Assembly: GCF_000746025.2 (NCBI RefSeq)
Contig: NZ_CP045798.1
Location: forward strand, 1,226,501-1,290,500
Source of the DNA: Thermanaerosceptrum fracticalcis
GTDB lineage: Bacteria > Bacillota > Peptococcia > DRI-13
Length of the DNA stretch: 64,000 nt
Direction of reading: 5' to 3'
Shown: positions 25,406 through 34,904 of the stretch, one piece after another
How positions within the stretch are numbered: the stretch's first letter is position 1
Layout of the letters: every line of letters begins with the position of its first letter
Made by a program: the position numbers and the translations under genes
Notes under the pieces: generated by a model
Told to the model about the DNA's origin: nothing
Seen by the model: only the letters and a program-made list of their open reading frames with translations
Databases searched by the model: none

Positions 25406-28165
25406 CTAAGCACGCAAAGTAATAATTCGTCTCTTTCTCCTGATTTTAACAGTACGATACAATCCCTGCAAGAGGGTTGTTCCTCCGGATAAACCAATTA
25501 TTAAGACCCAGTGCCAAACTTCTAAAGGAACAGTCTTAAAAATTGGCTGGAAGAAGGGTATATAGATAACGGCAAGTTGCATCAGCACTGAAGTGGTCAC
25601 TGCTGCTACGAGGTAATTATTGGAAAAGAATCCTAATTCAAAAATAGAGTAGCGTTCGGAACGACAATCGAAAACATAGAAGAGCTGGGCAAAGACTAAA
25701 GTTGAAAAAGCCATGGTTCTGGCTAAATCCAGGTTTTCCCCCCCCAGATAAAAACCAGCTATATAGGTGATGAGGGTAATAATGGTAATCAGGCTGCCTC
25801 TCACTAATATTCTCCTGGTTAAGCCATGGGCAAATATACTTTCCTGCGGGTCCCGGGGCTTACGTGTCATAATATCAGGATCTGAGGTATCAACCCCTAA
25901 AGCCATGGCAGGCAAACCATCTGTCACAAGATTCATCCAGAGGATTTGGATGGGGATTAAAGGAAGGGGTAAACCCATCAAGGCTGCAAAAAACATGGTC
26001 AACACTTCCCCCACATTACATGAAAGCAGGTAACGAATAAATTTTCTAATATTATCATAGATGCCCCGACCTTCTTCAACAGCTGCCACAATAGTAGCAA
26101 AATCGTCATTGCCTAAAATCATAGCCGAAGCTTCTTTGGTCACGTCAGTTCCCGTAATGCCCATGCTCACACCGATATCCGCCTCTTTTACAGCAGGAGC
26201 ATCATTCACACCGTCTCCGGTCATTGCCACAATATGTCCTGCCCCTTTTAAGGCTTTGACGATACGGAGCTTGTGCTTAGGAGAAACCCGTGCATATACC
26301 GCTATTTGATTGACTTCTTTTAACAACTGGCTGTCACTCAGCCTGTCGAGCTCAGGGCCTGTTAAAACTTTTTGCTGGCTACTTGTGATGATGCCTAATT
26401 CCTTAGCTACTGCCTCCGCCGTTTTTCTATGGTCACCCGTGATCATCACAGTTTTGATGCCCGCAGTTTTACACACCCTTACGGCCTTTTTTGCTGACAG
26501 CCTGGGCGGGTCAATCATTCCCGCCAGGGCCACAAAAGTCAAGTTCTCCTCTAATGTGCTCCCATCCTTCTCCCAGTTTAATTTCTGGGGAATGTCCCGG
26601 AAGGCCAAACCTAATACGCGTAAGGCCTGTGCAGCCATTCTGTCATTAGCCCGCAGTATTTCTTCTTTGACTTCTTTCGTCAAGGGTACTATTTTCCCCT
26701 GCCAAAGGGCACTTGTACAGAGATTTAATATGACGTCGGGAGCGCCTTTACAGTAGACCACAGGTCCATTTTTCGTTAAATAGACCACACTCATGCGTTT
26801 ACGTTCCGAATCAAAGGGAATTTCATAAACCCGTCTTTCCGACTTTTCTAAAGTCTCACGCCATATTCCCGCTTTGGCAGCAGCTACTAGCAAAGCGCCC
26901 TCTGTAGGGTCACCCGAAATTTCCCAGGTATCTTCTTTTTTATTTCTGAAAAATCCCTGCACTACAGTATCGTTCTTTTGCAGGTCGGCATTATTACAAA
27001 GAGCGGCAATCTTAAAAGCCATGTCTAAACTATGCTTATTTTCTTTACGCCATTTATCCACCTCAGGATAAACAAATTTGCCCCGGGGTTCGTACCCTTC
27101 ACCTGTAACGTGCACAAAATCTCCGGAAGAAAAAATCTGGCGAACTGTCATTTCATTCTGAGTTAAAGTACCGGTTTTATCGGAGCAAATCACAGTAGCA
27201 CAGCCCAAAGTCTCCACTGCCGGCAATTTACGGACAATGGCCTGTCTTTTGACCATCTTCTGTACACCCACGGCCAGGGCGATGGTCACAATGGCCGGTA
27301 AACCCTCCGGTATGGCCGCCACAGCCAGGCTTACCCCTGTCAGAAACATGCGATAAACGGGTTCACCCCGCAGCACACCTGTCACTACAACCACAGCCAC
27401 AATAGCCAGGCAGAACAGGACAAGCCAACGCCCCAGTTGGGCTAATCTCTTTTGCAGGGGTGTATCTTCATCTTCAACCTGTTGGATATAGTCTGCGATT
27501 TGCCCCATTTCCGTACTCATGCCTGTCTCTACTACTATTCCCCAGCCTTTACCCCTGGTAACCACGGTACCCATAAATCCCATGTTCCTTCTGTCTCCCA
27601 GCGGGGTATCGGCTAAGTATATTTCCTGGGGTCTTTTTTTCACAGGCACTGATTCACCGGTCAGAGCCGCTTCTTCTACCTCCAGCTGGTGAGCCTCCAT
27701 AATGCGTAAGTCTGCCGGTATAATATCACCAGTATCTAATATTACGAGATCTCCCGGAACCAACTGGCTGGCAGGAATTCGTAATGTCTCTCCCTCTCTT
27801 TTCACAGTGGCTTCGGGGGCAATCAATTTTTTCAGAGCCTCCATAGATTTTTCAGCACGAAATTCCTGGATAAAACCTAAGATAGCATTGATGATGACTA
27901 TGGCCATAATGGTAATGGCATCAGCATATTCACACAGTAACCCCGAAATGACGGTGGCCGCAATTAAAACCAAAACCATAAAGTCCTTAAATTGAGTTAA
28001 AAAAATAGCTACAGGAGATATTCGTTTCTGTTGTACCAATTGATTGGGACCAACGAGTTCCAACCTCCTGGCTGCTTCCTTCTGCTCCAATCCTTTTTCT
28101 CTATCTGTTTGTAATTTTAGCACTACCTCTTCCTGCCCCAGGGCATGCCAGTTACTCTTTTCCAT
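25406..28165 (-). CDS. Ca2+-transporting P-type ATPase (PMR1/SERCA-like)
   Basis: 919 residues, P2A-type ATPase with about ten membrane segments. Visible motifs are TGES near residue 170, [13 protein letters not shown] in M4, the phosphorylation site [12 protein letters not shown] near residue 330, [18 protein letters not shown], and [13 protein letters not shown] in M6. The M4 Glu and the M6 Asn/Asp pair are the calcium-site residues of the PMR1-like single-site pumps. It probably exports Ca2+ or Mn2+. It heads the run into dapF-dapL; why it is linked to them is not clear. Confidence 0.94.
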   Translation of the reverse strand: MEKSNWHALGQEEVVLKLQTDREKGLEQKEAARRLELVGPNQLVQQKRISPVAIFLTQFKDFMVLVLIAATVISGLLCEYADAITIMAIVIINAILGFIQEFRAEKSMEALKKLIAPEATVKREGETLRIPASQLVPGDLVILDTGDIIPADLRIMEAHQLEVEEAALTGESVPVKKRPQEIYLADTPLGDRRNMGFMGTVVTRGKGWGIVVETGMSTEMGQIADYIQQVEDEDTPLQKRLAQLGRWLVLFCLAIVAVVVVTGVLRGEPVYRMFLTGVSLAVAAIPEGLPAIVTIALAVGVQKMVKRQAIVRKLPAVETLGCATVICSDKTGTLTQNEMTVRQIFSSGDFVHVTGEGYEPRGKFVYPEVDKWRKENKHSLDMAFKIAALCNNADLQKNDTVVQGFFRNKKEDTWEISGDPTEGALLVAAAKAGIWRETLEKSERRVYEIPFDSERKRMSVVYLTKNGPVVYCKGAPDVILNLCTSALWQGKIVPLTKEVKEEILRANDRMAAQALRVLGLAFRDIPQKLNWEKDGSTLEENLTFVALAGMIDPPRLSAKKAVRVCKTAGIKTVMITGDHRKTAEAVAKELGIITSSQQKVLTGPELDRLSDSQLLKEVNQIAVYARVSPKHKLRIVKALKGAGHIVAMTGDGVNDAPAVKEADIGVSMGITGTDVTKEASAMILGNDDFATIVAAVEEGRGIYDNIRKFIRYLLSCNVGEVLTMFFAALMGLPLPLIPIQILWMNLVTDGLPAMALGVDTSDPDIMTRKPRDPQESIFAHGLTRRILVRGSLITIITLITYIAGFYLGGENLDLARTMAFSTLVFAQLFYVFDCRSERYSIFELGFFSNNYLVAAVTTSVLMQLAVIYIPFFQPIFKTVPLEVWHWVLIIGLSGGTTLLQGLYRTVKIRRKRRIITLRA

Positions 28166-28449
28166 ACTCGAGCCTCCTCTGCTGCCTAATCTTATTTTCT
28201 ATTCCTTAATTCTTATTCGCAGCGTGAGACAAAAATGACGAGAATTAGCTGACAACTCTTGATACAGAAAAGAGGAAGATGGGATATACTGATGTATAGC
28301 GATTGTCCGACTTCCGCTTTCCGACTAAGTTAATCGCCACCCGCCACCCGCTACCAGTTACCCGAAAATATACTTCTAATTCTGGTATCGGGGATGGGGA
28401 AACGGGGGCTTAGGAGCTAACAACTAACAACTAACTCTGGAGGTAAACT
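28166..28449. other. divergent intergenic region with word-repeat patches
   Basis: Lies between the divergent ATPase and rqcH genes and should hold both promoters, though none is clear. It carries CCGACTTCCGCTTTCCGACT (28309-28328), CGCCACCCGCCACCCGCTACC (28333-28353) and CTAACAACTAACAACTAACT (about 28415-28435), the same kind of low-complexity words seen in other gaps of this window. Confidence 0.6.
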
Positions 28450-30213
28450 ATGTCATTTGATGGAATTGTGATGCGTGCCGTAAGCCTGGAACTGGACCAG
28501 TTGCTCTGTGGCGCACGTATCGATAAAATATACCAACCCCTGCCCCATGAAATTATTATTTTGCTTAGACAAAAGGGGCAAAATTATAAACTCCTTATTT
28601 CCGCCCATGCCCAAGAGGCCCGCATTCACCTGGTAACCCAAAGTAAACCCAACCCTGCCGAACCTCCCCTCTTCTGTATGGTTTTGCGCAAACACTTGGA
28701 AGGGGGAAAAATTGTCTCCATCACCCAGCAGGGCCTGGAACGAGTCCTGGACATCACCTGTGAGGTAATGGATGAACTGGGTGATTTGGTTACACGCAAG
28801 CTTATGGTGGAAATCATGGGGCGCCACAGCAATATTATTCTGATTAACCCCCAGAATAATAAAATTCTTGATGCCATCCACAGGGTACCCCATACCGTGA
28901 GCCGCTACCGCCAGGTCTTACCCGGTTTACCCTATCAGGCTCCTCCTCCCCAGAAAAAAATCAACCCCTGGGAGGTAAACGAGGAAGAATTTTATGCCAG
29001 GTTTTTGGCCAATCCCCTTTCTCAGCCCGTAAGTAAAGCCATCTTAAACACATACAGCGGCCTTGGTCCCCAGACTGTGGAAGTAATAATCACAAGGGGA
29101 GGTCTAAATCCCTCCTTGCCTTTGGAATACTGTGGCCAATATGAACTAACCAAACTATGGCTGGCTTTTAAGGAAGCTGCCTATGCTATCTATCACGGTA
29201 GTTTTACCCCTGAAGTCCTTATGCTTAATAAAAAAACCAGGACCTTCTCCGCCCTGGCTTTAACCCACTTTACCACCGGTGAACGCATCTCCTTCCCGAC
29301 CATGAATGAAGCGCTGGATTATTTCTACCGTCATAAAGAAGAGACCAATACCTTCCAACAAAAAAAGGCAGATATCGAACACCTGCTCAAAAAAGAAATC
29401 GAGCGCTGTGAGAAAAAGGCAGGACTCCAGGAGCAAACGGTGCTGGAAGCCCAGGATACAGAAAAATACCGGCTCTGGGGCGAACTGTTGATGGCTCACC
29501 TCCACCAGTTGAAACCGGGAAAAGAAGTGCAGGTAATCAATTACTATTCTCCTGCCAGTGAGACCTTAACTATTCCCTTAGATGAGCATCTTTCCGTCTT
29601 AGAAAATGCACAAGTCTATTTCAACAAGTATCAAAAAGCCAAAAATGCTGCCCATAAAGCAAAGGAGCATTTGGCCGAAACCCGGGCAGAACTTGACTAT
29701 CTCTACAGCCTCTCTGCCTCCTTAGACACAGTAACCAGTGTCCAGGAAGTTGATGAGATCAAGGAAGAGTTCCGCGAGGCCGGTTACTTGAAAACCGTTA
29801 CTCCGCAAAAAGGAAAAATACCCGTGAAAGAAAACACTTCTCCCCAAAAGGTTATCGTTGATGGCTGGGAAATCTATTACGGGAAAAATAACAAACAAAA
29901 TGACCTTCTAACCATGAAAATGGCCAAAGCCGATGATGTCTGGCTTCACACCAAAGATATACCCGGTTCCCATGTGATCATTAAAAATCCCGAAGGTAAA
30001 GCTGTCCCGGACAACATCCTGGAAGCAGCAGCTTTATTGGCCGCTTATCATTCTAAAGTCCGTAATTCCACCCATGTACCTATTGATTATACATTGCGTA
30101 AACATGTACGTAAGCCTAAGGGGGCCAAACCCGGCATGGTCATTTATGATAACCAGCGAACCATATATATAACACCGGAACTAGAAAGAATAAAAAACAT
30201 TCTAGGTGAATGA
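28450..30213 (+). CDS. rqcH: ribosome quality control protein RqcH (NFACT family)
   Basis: 587 residues. NFACT-N starts MSFDGIVMRAVSLEL, followed by helix-hairpin and coiled-coil parts around residues 290-450 and the NFACT-R domain near residue 475 (DGWEIYYGKNNKQNDLLTMK, then DVWLHTKDIPGSHVII). Bacterial RqcH binds the obstructed 50S subunit and adds alanine tails to stalled peptides; older names are FbpA or fibronectin-binding protein. It is one of very few plus-strand genes here. A GGAGG site precedes the ATG and a strong terminator follows. Confidence 0.95.
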   Translation: MSFDGIVMRAVSLELDQLLCGARIDKIYQPLPHEIIILLRQKGQNYKLLISAHAQEARIHLVTQSKPNPAEPPLFCMVLRKHLEGGKIVSITQQGLERVLDITCEVMDELGDLVTRKLMVEIMGRHSNIILINPQNNKILDAIHRVPHTVSRYRQVLPGLPYQAPPPQKKINPWEVNEEEFYARFLANPLSQPVSKAILNTYSGLGPQTVEVIITRGGLNPSLPLEYCGQYELTKLWLAFKEAAYAIYHGSFTPEVLMLNKKTRTFSALALTHFTTGERISFPTMNEALDYFYRHKEETNTFQQKKADIEHLLKKEIERCEKKAGLQEQTVLEAQDTEKYRLWGELLMAHLHQLKPGKEVQVINYYSPASETLTIPLDEHLSVLENAQVYFNKYQKAKNAAHKAKEHLAETRAELDYLYSLSASLDTVTSVQEVDEIKEEFREAGYLKTVTPQKGKIPVKENTSPQKVIVDGWEIYYGKNNKQNDLLTMKMAKADDVWLHTKDIPGSHVIIKNPEGKAVPDNILEAAALLAAYHSKVRNSTHVPIDYTLRKHVRKPKGAKPGMVIYDNQRTIYITPELERIKNILGE

Positions 30214-30230
30214 AATACACCATCAAATTA

Positions 30231-30268
30231 GAGCCCAGGCTTAAATGCCTGGGCTCAGGTTTATTTTT
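30231..30268 (+). terminator. intrinsic terminator after rqcH
   Basis: GAGCCCAGGC and GCCTGGGCTC form a perfect 10-bp stem with a 6-base loop, followed by a T-rich tail ending in seven T. It lies 17 bases past the rqcH stop. Confidence 0.92.
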
Positions 30269-30321
30269 TTCGCCTTATCAATGTATTTAACTAGCATTGA
30301 GGGAAGCCACAAGGCCTTTCC
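30258..30321 (-). pseudogene. C-terminal end of a broken thioredoxin-reductase-like gene (part 1)
   Basis: On the minus strand this reads GKGLVASLNA then, after a one-base shift, VKYIDKAKK. It matches the end of the flavoprotein at 44560 (GEGLVAALSAVKYIDTGKK). The partner piece lies at 33571-33612 on the far side of the transposon, and together they rebuild about 35 residues. The stop codon within and the frameshift show it was already dead. Confidence 0.75.
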
Positions 30322-30506
30322 TGTTGCCGTCGAACTAATATGGCACAAAGCTGACGGAATTGCCTGACCAGGAATTGCTGTATATAATGACCATATCAAA
30401 TAGAAAGGAAAAGACGCCCCCGTTTTGATGTGTTACTGCGCCAACAGTAGCACTAGGAGCGTCCCCAATAAGCTTAACATGGTCATTGTAACAAAATATA
30501 AGCTCA

Positions 30507-31028
30507 TTGAGAATCCCCTTAAAGGTGTTTTTTGTTAGGAGCGAGGAACAGAATCTCTGTCCCTGCTGTAGCGAATCAATGGAAGTGATCGGAAGTCGCC
30601 GGCGGAACTGCATTAATAGTGCCGGAGAAAAAATGGTCCTAATGATTAGAAGACTTCAATGTAGTAATTGTAAGCGCATCCATCACGAACTTCCAGATAT
30701 CCTTGTTCCATACAAGCGGCATTGCAGTGAAAGTATAGAGACTGTGATAGCCGGGAATACTCTCGCCGTTGCAGCAGATGAATCAACTATTACCCGTTGG
30801 CGGATCTGGTTTTTTGATTTAGTTAATCACTTTTTGGGTTGCCTAATATCTATAGCTATTATTCAGTATTCCAGAAATTCTGTGGAAGTACCATCCGACC
30901 TTCCCCTGTCCCCGCTCCAAAGGATATGGCATTATGTAGGAGAATCTTACGGCTGGCTAGCCAGAGTTGTCCGAACCGTAGTTAATTCAAATAACTGGGT
31001 ACAGACCCGTTCTGCCTTTTTGTCCTGA
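30507..31028 (+). CDS. DUF6431-like zinc-binding protein of the transposon
   Basis: 173 residues starting with TTG at 30507 (LRIPLKVFFVRSEEQNLCPC). It has a Cys pair CPCC near residue 18, then VIGSRRRNC, a second Cys pair CSNC near residue 53 and the marked motif KRIHHELPDILVPYKRH. The family is typically found as the first gene of transposons with a DDE transposase and an ATPase. The two CxxC pairs suggest a zinc ribbon that binds DNA or the transposase. The start is uncertain because there is no clear ribosome site. Confidence 0.75.
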   Translation: MRIPLKVFFVRSEEQNLCPCCSESMEVIGSRRRNCINSAGEKMVLMIRRLQCSNCKRIHHELPDILVPYKRHCSESIETVIAGNTLAVAADESTITRWRIWFFDLVNHFLGCLISIAIIQYSRNSVEVPSDLPLSPLQRIWHYVGESYGWLARVVRTVVNSNNWVQTRSAFLS

Positions 31029-31081
31029 TGTAGAGGTTATACACTCATGTTAGATTCCGAATATTAGGGAGGTAATCTAGC

Positions 31082-32428
31082 ATGAGAGACCAAAAAAAGG
31101 CCGAGGACGTTGCTACTCAACGAGTACAACTCATATCCCCACTTCTAACTGAAGGGTTGGACCCTGCCAAAGCCAGACAGATTAAAACCCAAATTTGCGA
31201 GCAGGCTGGAATTTCCGAACGTACTCTGCGCAGATATCTGTCAGAGTATAAGACACATGGCTTTGCCGGACTTAAGCCCAAAGGTAAAGCTCAGAGCAGA
31301 AGCGAAGATGCCATTCCGCCAAACATCCTGGAACAGGCCATATTATTGCGACGAGAGGTTCCAAAGCGCAGTGTGGCCCAAATCATACAGATTCTAGAAT
31401 GGGAAGGTCTGGCCCAGCCGGGTCAAATTAAGCGCAGTACACTGCAAGAGAAGCTAGCCGAACGTGGATACAGCGCCAGGCATATGCAGATGTATATGAG
31501 TACCGGTGTTGCTACTCGGCGGTATCAGCAGAAGTATCGTAACAAGCTTTGGCATTCCGACATTAAGTATGGACCCTACTTACCTATCGGCATAGATGGT
31601 ACCAAGAAGCAGGTATACTTAGTAACATTTTTTGATGATTGCACTAGGTTTGTTCTTCACGGTCAGTTCTATCCAACCTTGGATCAGGTCATCGTTGAAG
31701 ACTGTTTCCGTCAGGCTATCTTAAAATATGGAGTGCCGGAGGCAGTGTTCTTCGATAACGGCAGCCAGTACCGGACAAAATGGATGGGACGGGCCTGCGC
31801 CAAGATGGGGATTAGGCTACTATTTGCTAGGCCATATTCCCCAGAATCGACTGGGAAAGTGGAACGTTTTAACCGGGTGGTCGATTCCTTTCTCAGTGAA
31901 GTTGCCTTGGAGAAACCTCAGTCATTAGACAAACTCAATGAGCTGTTCTGGGTGTGGTTAGAGGAGTGTTATCAAAACAAGCCCCATTCTGCATTGGAAG
32001 GCAAAGCTAGCCCCGCCAGTGCCTATCGTAGCGACAAAAAAGCCCTAAAATTCCTGGACCCGGAAACAGTAGCCAACGCCTTTCTTCATTGCGAAGAACG
32101 CAAAGTTGATAAAGCTGGATGTATCAGCTTCCAGGGGAAAAAGTATGAGGTCGGGCTTAGTTTCATCGGGTGTACCGTAGATGTCATCTATGATCCCGCT
32201 GACATTACTGAACTGACCATAGAATATGAGGGGCATACCCCTTGGAAGGCCCGGGAACTCGTTATCGGAGAAATGGTAGGCCAGCGACCTAAGCTACCTG
32301 AACATCTAAGGACACAACCAGCCGAATCCTCAAGACTCCTGGCTGCAGCTCTTGAGAAGAATCAGCAGAGAATAGAACAACAGGCTCCTGCCATTTCCTA
32401 CAGAACCGTAAGAAAGGCAGGGAACTAA
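31082..32428 (+). CDS. DDE (rve-type) transposase
   Basis: 448 residues. The N-terminal HTH part (GISERTLRRYLSEY near residue 46) is followed by an integrase core with Asp in LWHSDIKYGP (near residue 160), Asp in AVFFDNGSQY (near residue 224) and Glu in STGKVERFNRVVD (near residue 261), about 35 residues apart as in DDE enzymes. The C-terminal beta-barrel domain (KVDKAGCISFQGKKYEVG) is of Mu/TniA type. An ATPase follows 1 base after the stop, as in TniAB or MuAB systems. GGGAGG lies upstream. Confidence 0.9.
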   Translation: MRDQKKAEDVATQRVQLISPLLTEGLDPAKARQIKTQICEQAGISERTLRRYLSEYKTHGFAGLKPKGKAQSRSEDAIPPNILEQAILLRREVPKRSVAQIIQILEWEGLAQPGQIKRSTLQEKLAERGYSARHMQMYMSTGVATRRYQQKYRNKLWHSDIKYGPYLPIGIDGTKKQVYLVTFFDDCTRFVLHGQFYPTLDQVIVEDCFRQAILKYGVPEAVFFDNGSQYRTKWMGRACAKMGIRLLFARPYSPESTGKVERFNRVVDSFLSEVALEKPQSLDKLNELFWVWLEECYQNKPHSALEGKASPASAYRSDKKALKFLDPETVANAFLHCEERKVDKAGCISFQGKKYEVGLSFIGCTVDVIYDPADITELTIEYEGHTPWKARELVIGEMVGQRPKLPEHLRTQPAESSRLLAAALEKNQQRIEQQAPAISYRTVRKAGN

Positions 32429-32429
32429 G

Positions 32430-33230
32430 ATGTTTGAACCTTTCTACGGGCTATCTCAAACTCCGTTTTCACGGGATATCCCAACAAACGAGTTGTATCA
32501 GTCACTCATGCTGGAAGAGACGTTAGGTCGCCTGGAATATGCTGCCCAGCGTCAGTTGTTCGCCGTTGTTACCGGTGACTGCGGGACTGGCAAGACTACT
32601 ACTATCCGTCGATTCAGGGATTCCTTAGACCCTGCTAAATTCATGGTGCTGTACCTGGCGGATTCCAAGCTGACACCCAGACATTTCTACAAGGGTCTCT
32701 TGGAGCAGCTAGGCTGTGAATCCAAATTTTATCGTGGTGATGCCAAGCGTCAACTGCATAGAGAAATCGAGCTTATGCGGGGTATCCAGCATCTTCAGCC
32801 TGTTGTCATCGTAGATGAAGCACATCTTCTGGACCGGGAGATGCTGGAGGAGGTCAGATTCCTTCTCAATTTCAAGATGGATGCGCAAAGTCCCATGGCT
32901 CTTATCCTCGTCGGTCAGACTGAACTTTGGGAGAAGTTTAAGCTTCAGGCCTATGCCGCTATCCGGCAACGCATTGATCTCCAGTGTAAACTGCCCCACT
33001 TGGACCGCGCCCAGGTAGGGGATTATGTGAAACGACATCTTGCTTACGCTGGTGCCGACCATGATATATTTTCTGATGGTGCTTTGGATGAGATATTTCG
33101 GTTCTCTAGTGGTGTCCCTAGGCTAGTGAACAAGGTCTGTACTCACTGCTTGCTATATGGGGCACAGAATGGCCGCCGGATCATCGATGACCATATGGTT
33201 AAGTTGGTTATCCAGGGAGAATTGTCATGA
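32430..33230 (+). CDS. ExeA/TniB-like AAA ATPase
   Basis: 266 residues. Walker A is GDCGTGKTTT near residue 50, Walker B VVIVDEAHLLD near residue 126, and an Arg-finger-like region VPRLVNKVC follows. In MuB/TniB/TnsC-type systems such an ATPase binds target DNA and activates the transposase. The gene overlaps the following small gene by 4 bases and follows the transposase directly. Confidence 0.9.
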   Translation: MFEPFYGLSQTPFSRDIPTNELYQSLMLEETLGRLEYAAQRQLFAVVTGDCGTGKTTTIRRFRDSLDPAKFMVLYLADSKLTPRHFYKGLLEQLGCESKFYRGDAKRQLHREIELMRGIQHLQPVVIVDEAHLLDREMLEEVRFLLNFKMDAQSPMALILVGQTELWEKFKLQAYAAIRQRIDLQCKLPHLDRAQVGDYVKRHLAYAGADHDIFSDGALDEIFRFSSGVPRLVNKVCTHCLLYGAQNGRRIIDDHMVKLVIQGELS

Positions 33231-33451
33231 AGCAGCAATGGTGCAAGATGACATACGACCACGAACAAGACCGCTGGATGGTGGATACGGGAGACTACTG
33301 TTACGAACTCCATTGTGGAGAAGTTTTTGATTTGTTAATCGGTTCAACTAGTATTCCTTGCCGCATAGAGTACGATCATCAGTGGTATGTGATTATGCCG
33401 GGAGCCCGCTTCAATTTGCGGATCGGGAATTCGTACAAGGTGGAAATATAA
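33227..33451 (+). CDS. DUF5348-like small protein of the transposon
   Basis: 74 residues, MKQQWCKMTYDHEQDRWMVD then a compact beta-rich stretch with YELHCGEVFDLLI and YVIMPGARFNLRIGNSYKV. It resembles DUF5348 proteins that accompany such elements. Function unknown; it could be an accessory to target choice. The 4-base overlap with the ATPase gene implies coupled translation. Confidence 0.7.
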   Translation: MKQQWCKMTYDHEQDRWMVDTGDYCYELHCGEVFDLLIGSTSIPCRIEYDHQWYVIMPGARFNLRIGNSYKVEI

Positions 33452-33570
33452 CGGCATCCGGGAAGGTGGCGATAAAGTCGTCTCACCTTCTCGGCCACTG
33501 GCCAAATTGTCCGTCATAAACTGGACACCATATACTGGCAGTTACAGGACATTATGAAGTGTCAGTAACA

Positions 33571-33612
33571 CCTTTCCCCACCGCCTTAGCCAACTGGTAA
33601 GGTATCCAGAGA
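33571..33612 (-). pseudogene. broken thioredoxin-reductase-like gene (part 2)
   Basis: The minus strand reads PYQLAKAVGKG, the same as PYQLAKAVGEG in the flavoprotein at 44560. The match fades upstream of this point. With 30258-30321 it formed the target of the transposon. Confidence 0.75.
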
Positions 33613-33769
33613 AAGGCAAAAAGAGACGGCAGGCTGTGTAAAAAGTGAACTTAATTAACTACTTTTTCCGCTCCAGTCTGCCTTCCCCACTTCCTCCTTT
33701 GCTCAAAAAGTTGTCTTTTTCTTTCCTAAGGGCTAATATTGCCTGTCGATAATGCCTTCTTGACAGATT

Positions 33770-33802
33770 AATGCGACACGGGAACCGTCCCCCTGTCGCA
33801 TT
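33770..33802. repeat. imperfect palindrome, MITE/REP-like
   Basis: AATGCGACA and TGTCGCATT form the outer arms, with GGG..CCC pairs inside, 33 bases in all. The form GACAGGGGGACGGTTCCCGTGTC-like is a dispersed repeat in many Firmicutes. Here it interrupts the RHS-like fragment next to it. Confidence 0.6.
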
Positions 33803-33871
33803 TTCAGTTAGAGCAATGACATTACCATGGCCGTTTGCATGGTAGTAACAAAACTGCATACATTTACACAA
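33800..33871 (-). pseudogene. RHS/YD-repeat protein fragment (C-terminal type)
   Basis: On the minus strand QFCYYHANGHGNVIALTEN is the typical late-core RHS motif (YYxHANGHGNVIALTD). The frame is then broken by the palindrome. A second RHS-like fragment, of the earlier repeat type, lies at 43996-44278 on the same strand and in the right order. Confidence 0.6.
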
Positions 33872-33876
33872 AAATG

Positions 33877-34896
33877 TTATAAATATATGGGTTTTTGGCG
33901 TTTAACTGATTCCTTGGCAGCCAATAATACCCTTAATGTATCTATTGCATCTTCAGCCGTAACTATGGGCTCTACGTCGTCAATAATACACTTTATGAAA
34001 TAATTTAATTCATCCTTAAGCGCGTATGATTCAATACCAGCATCCTCTTCAGAACCTCCGGGCCATCTTAATATTCCGGGATATTGCCATCCTTTTTCCT
34101 CGTTACACAAAGAGATAGTCTGTTCAAGGTTATTAACTTTCATAACTCCCTTTGTCCCAAAAATATCAATTCGTGTATCATTCTCTTCGGTTGGAAAAGT
34201 TGACGGCAAGGACCAAGATTCCTCAATTACACCTATTCCACCATTTCTAAATCTTAAAAGTAAACAAATATTGTCATCTTGACCTTCTCTGTTACGTACA
34301 AACGAACCGCTTTCCGCATATACTCGTTCTACTTTATCATCTAGCATCCATTTTAGGATATCCACATCATGACCAACTATGTGAGTCATCATCCCCACTT
34401 CTGTAAAGCACCATTCAGGTTTTCCTAAAAGTCGTGACGATCTTCTACTTGAAACTTTAAAAACGTTACCAATATGTCCATTTTTTAAAATACTTTTTAC
34501 ACGTCTTAGGGAAGGATTAAATCGTTCTATATATCCCACCATTACTTTTCTATTATATTTTACTGCTGTTTCAGCAATTGCATACGCATCTTCAATATTT
34601 GTGGCAATAGGCTTTTCAAGCAGAACGTGCTTACCTGCAACTAACGCTTTTATAGCCATTTCCTTTTGTATATTCGGAGGAACTGCAATGGATACTGCAT
34701 CGATGTTAGGATTCGAGAGCAATTGGTTGTAATCCGTGTAAGCAATAGCATCATACTTATCAGCGATCGCTTTTACATTATTATAATTTCTGCTACTGAC
34801 GCCAATTAATTTTACATTATATAGTTCTGAAAATGTCTTGGCATGTAAAGTACCAAACTGACCAATGCCAATTACGCCAACTCCAATTTGCACCAT
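33877..34896 (-). CDS. Gfo/Idh/MocA family oxidoreductase
   Basis: About 339 residues. The Rossmann front GVGVIGIGQFGTLHAKTF binds NAD(P), and the family motif LLEKPIAT lies near residue 95. It probably oxidises or reduces a polar, sugar-like or amino-acid-like substrate. The ATG at 34896 has an AAGGGTG site 9 bases upstream; a GTG at 34908 overlaps the aminotransferase stop. It is the last gene of the cassette and directly follows the aminotransferase. Confidence 0.92.
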   Translation of the reverse strand: MVQIGVGVIGIGQFGTLHAKTFSELYNVKLIGVSSRNYNNVKAIADKYDAIAYTDYNQLLSNPNIDAVSIAVPPNIQKEMAIKALVAGKHVLLEKPIATNIEDAYAIAETAVKYNRKVMVGYIERFNPSLRRVKSILKNGHIGNVFKVSSRRSSRLLGKPEWCFTEVGMMTHIVGHDVDILKWMLDDKVERVYAESGSFVRNREGQDDNICLLLRFRNGGIGVIEESWSLPSTFPTEENDTRIDIFGTKGVMKVNNLEQTISLCNEEKGWQYPGILRWPGGSEEDAGIESYALKDELNYFIKCIIDDVEPIVTAEDAIDTLRVLLAAKESVKRQKPIYL

Positions 34897-34904
34897 ATTT
34901 ATAT

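Larger units (their letters stand above)
30322..33570 (+). mobile_element. four-gene transposon (DUF6431 - DDE transposase - AAA ATPase - DUF5348)
   Basis: A 3249-bp element bounded by TGTTGCCGTC at the left and the complement of TGTTACTGAC at the right (7 of 10 matching). A 7-bp direct repeat CCTTTCC flanks it (30315-30321 and 33571-33577). The ends were found because both flanks rebuild a continuous piece of a thioredoxin-reductase-like gene. Subterminal regions of both ends share ATATGG and ACGGA-ATT words, possible transposase sites. It carries four genes on one strand. Confidence 0.8.
33452..33876. other. transposon right end and gene debris
   Basis: Holds the right end of the transposon (to 33570), part of the broken thioredoxin-reductase-like gene (33571-33612), a 33-bp imperfect palindrome (33770-33802) and an RHS-like fragment (33800-33871). 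No intact gene is supported. Confidence 0.7.

Noticed and set aside
30335-30613. Minus-strand 92-codon frame at the transposon left end
   Set aside because: It overlaps the terminal repeat region and the start of the DUF6431 gene, with no motif and no ribosome site.
30431-33570. Transposon left end at TGTTACTG (30431)
   Set aside because: It would be an exact match to the right end CAGTAACA, but the flanks then show no target duplication. The end at 30322 gives a 7-bp duplication and rebuilds the interrupted gene.
30322-33570. CRISPR-associated or Tn7-type guided transposon
   Set aside because: No tnsD/tniQ-like gene, cas gene or repeat array is present; only the DDE enzyme and ATPase are shared with those systems.
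33659-33871. Intact 70-residue gene
   Set aside because: Only its first third is protein-like (RHS motif); the rest reads through a palindromic repeat, so it is debris and not a gene.
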